A stretch of DNA of 7,425 nt from Chloroflexota bacterium (GTDB lineage Bacteria > Chloroflexota > Dehalococcoidia > SM23-28-2 > RBG-16-64-32): positions 1 through 7,425 of the forward strand of contig JACPQO010000241.1 in NCBI GenBank assembly GCA_016190405.1, given 5' to 3'. The position numbers were made by a program, and so were the translations under genes. The notes under the pieces are model-generated. The model saw only the letters and a program-made list of their open reading frames with translations, was not told the DNA's origin and ran no database searches. The first letter of the stretch is position 1. Each line of letters begins with the position of its first letter. Of this stretch, positions 1 to 5,316 are shown in pieces.

Positions 1-545
1 ATCCTGGTCCCGTCCGGCGACCAGGAGGGGGCCGAGTCATAGGCCGGATCATTCGTTATCGCGGTCTCACCGGAGCCATCGGCTTTCATCACGAAGATGT
101 CCGAGGCGCCGCCCACGAAGCGGGTGAAGGCCATCTTGCTGCCGTCGGGCGACCAGGCGGGCTCCCAGTCATCCTGGGGGTCGTTGGTCAATTTGGTGGG
201 GTTGCTGCCGTCGGCGTTCATAACCCAGATGTCATCGTTGCCGGCCCGGTCGCTGACAAAAGCGATCTTCTTCCCGTCGGGCGACCAGCGCGGGTTCCAC
301 TCGTAGGCGGGGTGATCGGTGATCCTGGTTAGCCCACTGCCATCGGCGTTTATGACGAAGATGTCGCCATTACCGTTTCGGAAGGAATCGAAGGCGATCT
401 TGCCGTTGGCGCCGGGGAAGGCGGCATCGCCCTGCTGCGCGGCAGCGCAGAGGGCACCGCCGGCGATAGCCGCCGCCAATGTGACAAGCAGACCGACGGC
501 CAGAAGCAACGACGACCGGGGCGCGAGCGAGAGGTGGCCAGCCAT
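1..545 (-). CDS. Exported TolB-like PD40 beta-propeller repeat protein (3' end outside window)
   Basis: Read on the minus strand, this frame is open from an ATG at 545 to the window edge (181 codons seen). Residues 1-9 are short and polar with a basic Arg at 10; residues 12-36 are a hydrophobic Leu/Ala-rich stretch typical of a Sec signal peptide. Cleavage is likely in the Ala-rich stretch near residues 32-40; GALC is a poor lipobox, so lipidation is doubtful. The rest is a 44-residue repeat: D-I-F/W-V-x-N/K-A-D-G-S, then L/I-T-x-D/N, then W-S-P-D-G (positions 87-91, 131-135, 175-179), then K-x-A-F. This is the PD40/WD40-like repeat of TolB and related propellers, so the mature protein is probably a secreted or surface binding propeller; the ligand is unknown. 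No Pal/Tol partner genes are visible, so it should not be called TolB itself. GGGGAGAGC lies about 6 nt upstream of the ATG as ribosome binding site. Confidence 0.88.
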   Translation of the reverse strand, partial: MAGHLSLAPRSSLLLAVGLLVTLAAAIAGGALCAAAQQGDAAFPGANGKIAFDSFRNGNGDIFVINADGSGLTRITDHPAYEWNPRWSPDGKKIAFVSDRAGNDDIWVMNADGSNPTKLTNDPQDDWEPAWSPDGSKMAFTRFVGGASDIFVMKADGSGETAITNDPAYDSAPSWSPDGTR

Positions 546-555
546 ACGACGCTCT

Positions 556-567
556 CCCCAATTGGGG
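556..567. promoter_or_regulatory. 12-bp perfect palindrome at the predicted transcription start
   Basis: CCCCAATTGGGG is a perfect inverted repeat lying immediately downstream of the predicted start site of the PD40-repeat gene and overlapping the G-rich part of its ribosome binding site. A dimeric repressor site is the obvious reading. A small RNA hairpin is less likely because there is almost no loop. Function is inferred from position only. Confidence 0.4.
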
Positions 568-575
568 TTGTCACA

Positions 576-604
576 AGCCTACGCCGGCCCTCGCCGCGTG
601 TCAA
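576..604 (-). promoter_or_regulatory. Sigma-70-type promoter of the PD40-repeat gene
   Basis: On the minus strand TTGACA (604-599, full consensus -35) is followed by a 17-bp spacer and TAGGCT (581-576; TAnnnT, 3 of 6 including the key T1, A2 and T6). The predicted transcription start is near 568-569, giving a leader of about 24 nt before the ATG at 545. It lies in the 79-nt gap after the crotonase stop codon, so the PD40 gene probably has its own promoter rather than depending on read-through. Confidence 0.7.
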
Positions 605-624
605 CGAAGGGAGGACCCGCGCAG

Positions 625-1410
625 TCAGTCTGCCGGCGGGCGCAGGGGCGGGGGACGCTCCCCGCGGGCGTATCGGGCCAGCCAGTCCGCCATCGCCGGA
701 TCGTTCAGGGTCTGGCGATGGGCCTGCACCTCGAACGATAGCGCGTCGGGCAGGGGCATCGTGAGCCCCTCGATGGCGGCGCGGCGGTCGTTGTGCATGG
801 CGGTCTGGGGGTAGGCTGAGAGGGCGCCCGCCACCTCCAGGGCGCGCGGGAGCGCCTGGCCCTGGGGCACGACCTCCTGGACCAGCCCCAGGCGCAGGGC
901 GTGCTCGGCGTCGATGAGGACGCCGGTCTCGATGAGGTAGAGCGCGTTGCCCAGGCCGACGATGCGGGGTAGCCGCTGGGTGCCGCCGTCCAGCAGCGGC
1001 ACGCCCCAGCGACGGTTGAGCACGCCGAACTGGGCGTTGCGGGCGGCGATGCGGAAATCGCACCAGCAGGCCAGCTCCAGGCCGCCGGCGGTGCAGTAGC
1101 CGTTTATGGCGGCGATGGTGGGCTTGGGCACGTCAGTGATGCGGGAGATGCCCATGGGGCCGGACTCGCGGGCGCCGGGCCGCGCGCCCAGGCCGCCGAT
1201 GTCCTTCAGGTCGGCGCCGGAGCAGAAGGCGACATCACCGGCGCCAGAGAGGACCAGGACATCGAGCCCGTCGTCGGCCCGGAACGTCTCCACGGCCTCG
1301 AACAGCCCCTGGGCCGTCTCGGCGTCCACGCAGTTACGGACCTCGGGCCGGTTGATGGTGACGACGAGGGTGCGGTCGCGACGTTCAGTGAGGACCTTAG
1401 ACGCGGGCAT
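625..1410 (-). CDS. Crotonase-superfamily protein (enoyl-CoA hydratase/isomerase family)
   Basis: A 261-residue protein of normal length for the crotonase fold. The N-terminal strand ends in TINRPEVRN, as in the family. CSGADL (about 63-68) forms the first half of the oxyanion hole, and the NGY-T-AGGLELA helix start (about 103-114) forms the second half. CDFRIAA and the GGTQRLPRIVG segment follow. The first catalytic Glu of classical hydratases (GGLEL, about 112) is present; the second is replaced by Asn (about 132, in GVLNRRWG) and an Asp sits just before GGTQRL (about 141). Hydration of a 2-enoyl-CoA is therefore not assured: isomerase, hydrolase or another acyl-CoA reaction is possible. 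ATG 1410 is preferred over in-frame GTG 1419 because neither has a Shine-Dalgarno and the GTG abuts the putative -10 box. It follows the SDR gene on the same strand, separated by a 28-bp palindrome. Confidence 0.88.
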   Translation of the reverse strand: MPASKVLTERRDRTLVVTINRPEVRNCVDAETAQGLFEAVETFRADDGLDVLVLSGAGDVAFCSGADLKDIGGLGARPGARESGPMGISRITDVPKPTIAAINGYCTAGGLELACWCDFRIAARNAQFGVLNRRWGVPLLDGGTQRLPRIVGLGNALYLIETGVLIDAEHALRLGLVQEVVPQGQALPRALEVAGALSAYPQTAMHNDRRAAIEGLTMPLPDALSFEVQAHRQTLNDPAMADWLARYARGERPPPLRPPAD

Positions 1411-1432
1411 CGTGGCCACAGATTAGCACAAA
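1411..1432 (-). promoter_or_regulatory. Possible leaderless promoter of the crotonase gene
   Basis: Minus-strand TAATCT (1425-1420) fits TAnnnT and ends 9 nt before the ATG at 1410, the spacing expected when transcription begins at the start codon. There is no Shine-Dalgarno. The stretch from TTTGTG through the ATG is nearly the same as the one before the SDR gene (2261-2282). The -35 region is weak (best CCTACA, 18-bp spacing). Confidence 0.35.
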
Positions 1433-1444
1433 TGGAATACGCAT

Positions 1445-1472
1445 GTAGGGGCGGTTCGCGAACCGCCCCTAC
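1445..1472. repeat. Perfect 28-bp palindrome (REP-like intergenic element)
   Basis: The half-site GTAGGGGCGGTTCG is followed directly by its exact reverse complement CGAACCGCCCCTAC, with no mismatch. It sits between the SDR and crotonase genes, and its right arm supplies the SDR TAG stop (1471-1469). No T-run follows in the direction of transcription, so it is a weak candidate for an intrinsic terminator. GTAGGGGCG...CGCCCCTAC palindromes are familiar, from memory, as high-copy intergenic repeats in several bacterial genomes including Chloroflexota; copy number here cannot be checked. Confidence 0.85.
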
Positions 1473-2260
1473 GGGCCGTTCGCTGCGGCATACTTCCGCG
1501 CCAGCCACTGCGCCCAGGTGGTCTTGCCTTCGGCGTGCTCCGGGACGCAGTTGTGCCCGCGGCGGAAGCCCGTGGCCGTGGCGCCCAACAGCGGCAACGG
1601 GAGGACAGCCGCGCGTTTGCGCCGCGCCTTCAGCCAGGCCCGCGCCATCTCGCCAAACGTGAGCACCTGGGGGCCGCCCAGGTCGGGCAGGCGGCCGCAG
1701 GGGCCGCGGGCGGCGCACTCCACCACGCGCTGGGCCACCTCGCCGGTGTCGATGGGCTGGAACTTGTACGCCGTGGGGAGCAGGAGAACGCCGGGGACGC
1801 GGTACAGCATGTGCAGGAACATGTCGATGAGGGAGTGGAACTGGGTGGCGCGCAGGTTGGACCAGGGGACGCCCGCTTCCTCGATGAGCTTCTCGGCGGC
1901 CAGCTTCGCCTTGTAGTAGCCCAGAGGGACGCGATCGATGCCGACGATAGAGATGTAGAAGAGGTGCGGCGTGCCGGCATCGCGGGCGGCCTTCACGAGA
2001 CTCTCGGTACCCGCCACGTCGACGCGTGGGCGGGCCATAGCGCCCGTGGCCGCGTGGACGATGAGATCGGCGCCGGCGACGGCGTCCGGGAGACCGGACC
2101 CGGTCTCGATGTCCCCCTGGGCCCACTCGAGCGAGGGGCCGAGCCCGTCCGGCCGTGGCCGCCGGCTGAGGATGCGGACGGTGTGACCGCCGGCGGCGAA
2201 GCGGGGGACCAACTCGCGGCCGAGGCCGCCGCTGCCGCCGGTGATGAGGACGAGGGGCAT
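1469..2260 (-). CDS. Atypical SDR-family NAD(P)-binding oxidoreductase/epimerase-like protein
   Basis: A 263-residue Rossmann-fold protein. The dinucleotide-binding loop is ITGGSGGLG (6-14), matching the TGxxGxxG pattern of extended and atypical SDRs. After strand 2, residues 31-36 (LSRRPR) give basic side chains suitable for the NADP 2'-phosphate. VHAAT (68-72) is the usual strand-4 motif. Y115 and K119 (in GYYKAK) are in YxxxK spacing, so a classical catalytic pair may be kept. The C-terminal half (GEVAQRVVECA, then GGPQVLTFGEMA) is typical of the NmrA/NDUFA9-like SDR_a5 group, where proteins act as quinone-complex chaperones, epimerases or NADPH sensors; substrate unknown. Start is ATG 2260, with no Shine-Dalgarno and the same upstream motif as the crotonase gene. 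The stop lies inside the 28-bp palindrome. It is divergent from the plus-strand gene, sharing a 73-nt intergenic region. Confidence 0.88.
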   Translation of the reverse strand: MPLVLITGGSGGLGRELVPRFAAGGHTVRILSRRPRPDGLGPSLEWAQGDIETGSGLPDAVAGADLIVHAATGAMARPRVDVAGTESLVKAARDAGTPHLFYISIVGIDRVPLGYYKAKLAAEKLIEEAGVPWSNLRATQFHSLIDMFLHMLYRVPGVLLLPTAYKFQPIDTGEVAQRVVECAARGPCGRLPDLGGPQVLTFGEMARAWLKARRKRAAVLPLPLLGATATGFRRGHNCVPEHAEGKTTWAQWLARKYAAANGP

Positions 2261-2282
2261 CGTGGCACACAGACTACCACAG
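2261..2282 (-). promoter_or_regulatory. Possible leaderless promoter of the SDR gene
   Basis: Minus-strand TAGTCT (2276-2271, TAnnnT) ends 10 nt before the ATG at 2260. There is no Shine-Dalgarno. The sequence from TCTGTGG through CCACGATGCCC aligns with the crotonase start region with three substitutions and one 1-nt gap over about 28 nt. A second -10 candidate on this strand, TATTGT (2295-2290), would give an ordinary short leader instead. Confidence 0.35.
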
Positions 2283-2288
2283 ACCGCT

Positions 2289-2330
2289 TACAATAGTCGG
2301 AGCGCGGGTCGCGAGCCAGAGGAGGAAGGA
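2289..2330 (+). promoter_or_regulatory. -10 box and ribosome binding site of the plus-strand hypothetical gene
   Basis: TACAAT (2289-2294) matches the -10 consensus at 5 of 6 positions and predicts transcription from about 2301. No convincing -35 is seen (CACACA at the expected place), so an activator may be needed. GGAGGAAGGA (2321-2330) is a near-ideal Shine-Dalgarno 3 to 8 nt before ATG 2334. It decides the start against the in-frame upstream ATGs at 2241 and 2244, which lie inside the divergent SDR gene. Confidence 0.5.
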
Positions 2331-2333
2331 CCG

Positions 2334-2909
2334 ATGGCTGAGGAGCGAGACCGACGGCCGGAGTTGAGGCGGAAGGCCAGTGAGTTGCTGGACGCCCTCT
2401 CGCACGAGGAACGGGAGGCGCTGCTGATCAAGTGCTGGATGTCGCACGATGCGCGCTGGTACATCGCCGCCGCCCAGGCGTTCGGCATCGAGGCGGCCAA
2501 CCGGCTGAACCAGGCCGCCGCCCACGCCGAAGGCAAGGCCGAGGCGCAGCGGATCGTTCGCGCTCTACAACTGCCGCCGGTGGCCACCGTGGACGATTAC
2601 CTGCTGGCGCAGGAGACCATGATCGGCCTGCTGGGGCCCCAGCTGCTGGACTACGAGGTGGCCCGATCTGGCGACGACGGGTTCGAGATCCGCATCCGGC
2701 GCTGCTTCGCCCACGAGAACGTATCCAGGGCCGGCATCGGCGAGCAGTACGAGTGCGGCATCTTCGCCCGGGTCACCGGCTGGCTGGAGGCGCTGGGGCC
2801 GAAATACGAGATGCACCCTCCCCTGGGCAAGTGCCCCAAGGTGGAGGGCCGGGAATGCGTATATACGTTCCGGTTCAAAGGCGAGGATGCGGCTGCCTCT
2901 TCCGGCTAG
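2334..2909 (+). CDS. Hypothetical protein, DUF6125 / ATC-hydrolase-like
   Basis: A soluble 191-residue protein with no signal peptide or membrane segment. Residues 1-30 are a charged helix. Next is KCWMSHDARWY (33-43), then AFGIEAANRLNQ (49-60), the pattern of short bacterial proteins annotated DUF6125, in which a W/M-x-x-HD-x-x-W box is followed by a G-x-E-x-A-x-x-LN helix. The C-terminal half holds four further cysteines (124, 141, 167, 175) set in CFAHENV, YECGIFARV, GKCPKV and GRECVYTFRF, reminiscent of L-2-amino-thiazoline-4-carboxylate hydrolase-like domains. The His-Asp box and cysteines could bind a metal, but this is not shown. The family call is from memory of motifs and the catalytic role is unknown. 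It is the only plus-strand gene here; its TAG stop overlaps that of the converging oxidoreductase in a shared CTAG. Confidence 0.75.
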   Translation: MAEERDRRPELRRKASELLDALSHEEREALLIKCWMSHDARWYIAAAQAFGIEAANRLNQAAAHAEGKAEAQRIVRALQLPPVATVDDYLLAQETMIGLLGPQLLDYEVARSGDDGFEIRIRRCFAHENVSRAGIGEQYECGIFARVTGWLEALGPKYEMHPPLGKCPKVEGRECVYTFRFKGEDAAASSG

Positions 2910-3850
2910 CGGAACGCCGGGACAACCTCCCGCGAGAAGCGGAGGAGGCTCTCGCGGTGGAAGCGGGGGAACTGGGCCAGGATAACCTCCTGGACACCGG
3001 CGTCCACGAACTGCTGAACGCTCTTTTTCACGTCGTCCATTGAGCCCAGGAGCAGCGAGCGGCGGGCCTCGTCCTCGGAGCCGCCGCGAAAGGCCGTGAA
3101 CCCCTGCACGACCCGCTGCTGGAAGGCGGGGTCTTCGTTCAGGAAGAGCGGCACCTGGATTGTGCGGCGGATAGTGGAAAAGTCGCGGCCCACGTCGCGG
3201 CAGTGCTGCTCTAACACCTGGAACTTGTGGCGGACCTGCTCCGGCGTGCCGGAGACGTTAGTGGCGTCGGCGTACTTGGCCACGGTGCGCAGGGTGCGCT
3301 TCTCGCCGCCGCCGCCGATGAGGATGGGCGGGTGCGGCTGCTGCACGTTGGGCGGGTTGTAGGGCGGCTGGTCCAGTTGGTAGTAGCGGCCCTGAAAGGT
3401 GGGCCGTTGCTGGGTCCACAGCAGCTTGATCACCTGGGCCGCCTCGTCCAGCCGCTCCAGCCGCTCGCGGACGGTGTGGAAGGGGATGGCGAAGGCCTGG
3501 TGCTCGTAGGTGTGCCAGGCGGCGCCCAGGCCGACCTCCAGCCGGCCATTGGAGATGATATCGACGGTGGTAGCCATCTTGGCCAGGACGGCCGGATGCC
3601 GGTAGGTGTTGCCCGTGACCAGCACGCCGATACGGACACGAGAGGTGGCCGTGGCCAGGGCGGCCAGGGCGGTCCAGCCCTCCATGCACGGCCCTTGGGA
3701 GTCGAAGGCGGTGCCGCCGCCGGTCACGAAGTGGTCCATGAGCCAGAGGTGGTCGAAATTGGAATCGCGGTCCAGCTCCTGCCAGAGGGCCAGGAGCTCG
3801 TCCCAGGAAACGCCGGCCTGGGTGGCCTGGACACCGAACTTGATGGTCAT
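2906..3850 (-). CDS. LLM-class (luciferase-like) flavin/F420-dependent oxidoreductase
   Basis: A 314-residue single-domain TIM-barrel protein of usual length for the bacterial luciferase-like family. Recognisable parts in order: KFGVQ first strand; [10 protein letters not shown] (32-41); [51 protein letters not shown] (57-110, quoted in outline), the family's most conserved block; AWHTYEH (111-117); and [22 protein letters not shown] (174-195 region), the phosphate-binding loop. The sequence best fits the F420-dependent subgroup, but FMN use cannot be excluded from sequence. AAAGGAGC lies 6-7 nt before ATG 3850. It follows the CaiB-type gene by 68 nt on the same strand, across two hairpins, so it probably belongs to that operon and oxidises or reduces a substrate of that pathway. 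The stop codon overlaps that of the convergent hypothetical gene. Confidence 0.92.
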   Translation of the reverse strand: [314 protein letters not shown]

Positions 3851-3877
3851 GAGGTGCTCCTTTCGGTTGTAATACCC

Positions 3878-3929
3878 CTGCGGGTTGAAACCCGCAGCTT
3901 CCCCCCAAGCTGAGGGTTTTAACCCTCAG
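3878..3929. repeat. Paired palindromes (BIME/REP-like) between CaiB-type and LLM genes
   Basis: Two 20-bp inverted repeats lie 12 bp apart: CTGCGGGTT-GA-AACCCGCAG (3878-3897) and CTGAGGGTT-TT-AACCCTCAG (3910-3929). The arms differ only at arm position 4, C-G in one and A-T in the other, a compensatory change that keeps pairing. The linker adds an alternative stem, CAGCTT (3895-3900) with AAGCTG (3907-3912). The second palindrome contains the CaiB TAA stop (3921-3919) at its centre. No T-run follows, so it is more likely an mRNA-stability or gyrase-type repeat than a terminator. Confidence 0.85.
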
Positions 3930-5316
3930 TGGTGAGTCCTCCTGCCTCAGTGGTAGGTCCTCCTGCCTCCAGCCCCAACTGTTGCTTGTAATCGGGTTCC
4001 AGTCCGGCCAAGGCGCCCATCTGCTGGAACGTGGTCACGGGCCACTGAACGAACATGCGCATCACCTCAACGGGCAGGGCGAAATCCGGCGCGTCGCCGA
4101 TGACCTTCTGCTCCTGGAGGCGGGCCAGCTCCTCGTCGCTGAGGCCGAGGAGGCCCCGCAACACCTCCCGGTTGTGCTCACCCAGCCTGGGCGCCGGGCC
4201 GCGTGATGCGATATCGAAGGCGGAGAAGCGGGCGCCGAGCTGGCGGGGGACGGGCCGGGGCCCCACGCCGGTCTGGTCGATGGTCTCGAAGAAGCCCCGC
4301 TCCCGCAGGTGTGGATCCAGGAGCACCTCCTTGGGGTTGAGGACGGCGGCGGCGATGACCCCGGCCCGCTGCAGGAGGTGCATCGCCTCGATGTGGTCCT
4401 GCTCCCGCGTCCAGGAGGCGATCACCTCGTCGAGCTTGTCGTGGTGGCGGAAGCGCCCCAGGACATCGGCGAAGCGTTCGTCCTCGGCCCACTCGGGGTG
4501 GCCGGCGGCGTCGCAGAAGGCCTGCCACTCGGCGTCGTTACGGACCGTCAGGACCAGCCAGTTGTCGTCGCCGCTGCAAGGGTAGCAGCCCTGGGGCGCG
4601 AACCAGGGGCTGCGGTTGCCCATGCGCTCGGGAGGGCGTCCGTTGAGTGCGTAGTCCAGGATGGCGTAGCCGCCGACGGGTATGGCGGCCTCCTGCTCGG
4701 AGAGGTCGATGTACTGGCCCTTACCGGTGCGGCGTCGGTAGTGAAGGGCGGCCAGGACGGCGCCGGCGCCCAGGACGCCGCTGTAGGGGTCGGTGAAGGA
4801 GATGCCGGTGCGCATCGGCTCGCCGCCGCCGTAGCCGGTGAGGGAGGCGATGCCGGAGGCGGGCTCCAGTCCCATGCCGTAAGCGGAGTAGTCACGCCAG
4901 GGGCCGCTCTGGCCGTAGCCGGAGAGGCTGATCATGATGAGGTCCGGCTTGATCTTGCGCAGCGACCCGTAGTCCAGGCCGTGCTGGGCCATGACGCGGG
5001 GCGTGAAGCTCTCGGCGACGATGTCTGCATGCGGAACGAGCCGCTTGAACAGCTCGACGGCCTGGGGGTCGTTGAAGTCCAGGGTGAGCGACTTCTTGCC
5101 GGCGTTGCGGTAGACGAAGTAGCCCATGCGGTTCCAGAAGTCGTCCCTGGCGTCGTTGTCGCCCACGCAGAAGTTGCGGGTGATGTCGACGCGCTTGAGC
5201 CCTTCGATCTTGATGACCTCGGCGCCTAGGTCAGCCAGGATGCGAGTGCAGGTGGGCCCCGCGTACACCTGGGTCAGGTCCAGGACGCGGACGCCGGCGA
5301 GGGGGAGGGCGGTCAT
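3919..5316 (-). CDS. CaiB/BaiF-type class III CoA-transferase
   Basis: A 465-residue member of CoA-transferase family III, which moves CoA from one acyl group to another acid through a covalent Asp anhydride. The N-terminus PLAGVRVLDLTQ (5-16), then GPTCTRILADLGAEVIKIE (20-38), is the family signature. NAGKKSLTLDF (71-81) and the SGYGQSGP loop (132-139) follow. The catalytic Asp is D176 in SFTDPYSG, followed by the AALHYRRRTGKGQYIDLS block. The C-terminal core ends near RLGEHNREVL...EELARL (about 378-400). About 55 residues follow that are unusual for the family, including VEVMRMFVQWPVTTFQQMG, ending in two 7-residue repeats. ATG 5316 is chosen (GGAG about 8 nt upstream, ATGA overlap with the preceding ORF); a GTG at 5346 would add ten atypical residues. 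Substrate cannot be deduced. Operon partner of the hydrolase and probably the LLM oxidoreductase. Confidence 0.93.
   Translation of the reverse strand: MTALPLAGVRVLDLTQVYAGPTCTRILADLGAEVIKIEGLKRVDITRNFCVGDNDARDDFWNRMGYFVYRNAGKKSLTLDFNDPQAVELFKRLVPHADIVAESFTPRVMAQHGLDYGSLRKIKPDLIMISLSGYGQSGPWRDYSAYGMGLEPASGIASLTGYGGGEPMRTGISFTDPYSGVLGAGAVLAALHYRRRTGKGQYIDLSEQEAAIPVGGYAILDYALNGRPPERMGNRSPWFAPQGCYPCSGDDNWLVLTVRNDAEWQAFCDAAGHPEWAEDERFADVLGRFRHHDKLDEVIASWTREQDHIEAMHLLQRAGVIAAAVLNPKEVLLDPHLRERGFFETIDQTGVGPRPVPRQLGARFSAFDIASRGPAPRLGEHNREVLRGLLGLSDEELARLQEQKVIGDAPDFALPVEVMRMFVQWPVTTFQQMGALAGLEPDYKQQLGLEAGGPTTEAGGLTTEG
3928..3969. repeat. 21-bp tandem duplication in the CaiB-type gene 3' end
   Basis: Positions 3928-3948 and 3949-3969 are two adjacent 21-bp copies differing at two neighbouring bases (GA versus AG after AGTGGT). 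They encode EAGGPTT and EAGGLTT on the minus strand, just before the terminal E-G-stop. The second copy runs into the palindrome that carries the stop codon. Confidence 0.85.

Noticed and set aside
97..741. Plus-strand frames with repeated GDQ motifs opposite the PD40 gene
   Set aside because: The repetition is the mirror of the 132-bp PD40 repeat on the minus strand, not a separate repeat protein.
350..1063. 237-codon minus-strand frame overlapping the crotonase and PD40 genes
   Set aside because: Arg/Pro-rich shadow frame; crosses the promoter and stop of real genes.
1445..1472. 28-bp palindrome as an intrinsic terminator for the SDR gene
   Set aside because: No T-run follows on the minus strand; the sequence after the stem is ATGCGTATTCC.
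1206..2270. 354-codon minus-strand frame across the SDR and crotonase genes
   Set aside because: Arg/Pro/His-rich out-of-frame translation that spans the 28-bp palindrome and two real genes.
1535..2296. 253-codon plus-strand open frame opposite the SDR gene
   Set aside because: Antisense shadow in GC-rich DNA; Gly/Ala/Arg/Asp composition with no recognisable domain, while the opposite frame is a clear SDR.
3227..3913. 228-codon plus-strand open frame opposite the LLM oxidoreductase
   Set aside because: Mirror frame; no motif, no ribosome binding site, and the minus frame is well matched to a known family.
4309..5229. 306-codon plus-strand open frame opposite the CaiB-type gene
   Set aside because: Composition (Val/Gly/Ala/Asp) is that of a mirror frame of a high-GC gene; the minus strand encodes an unmistakable class III CoA-transferase.
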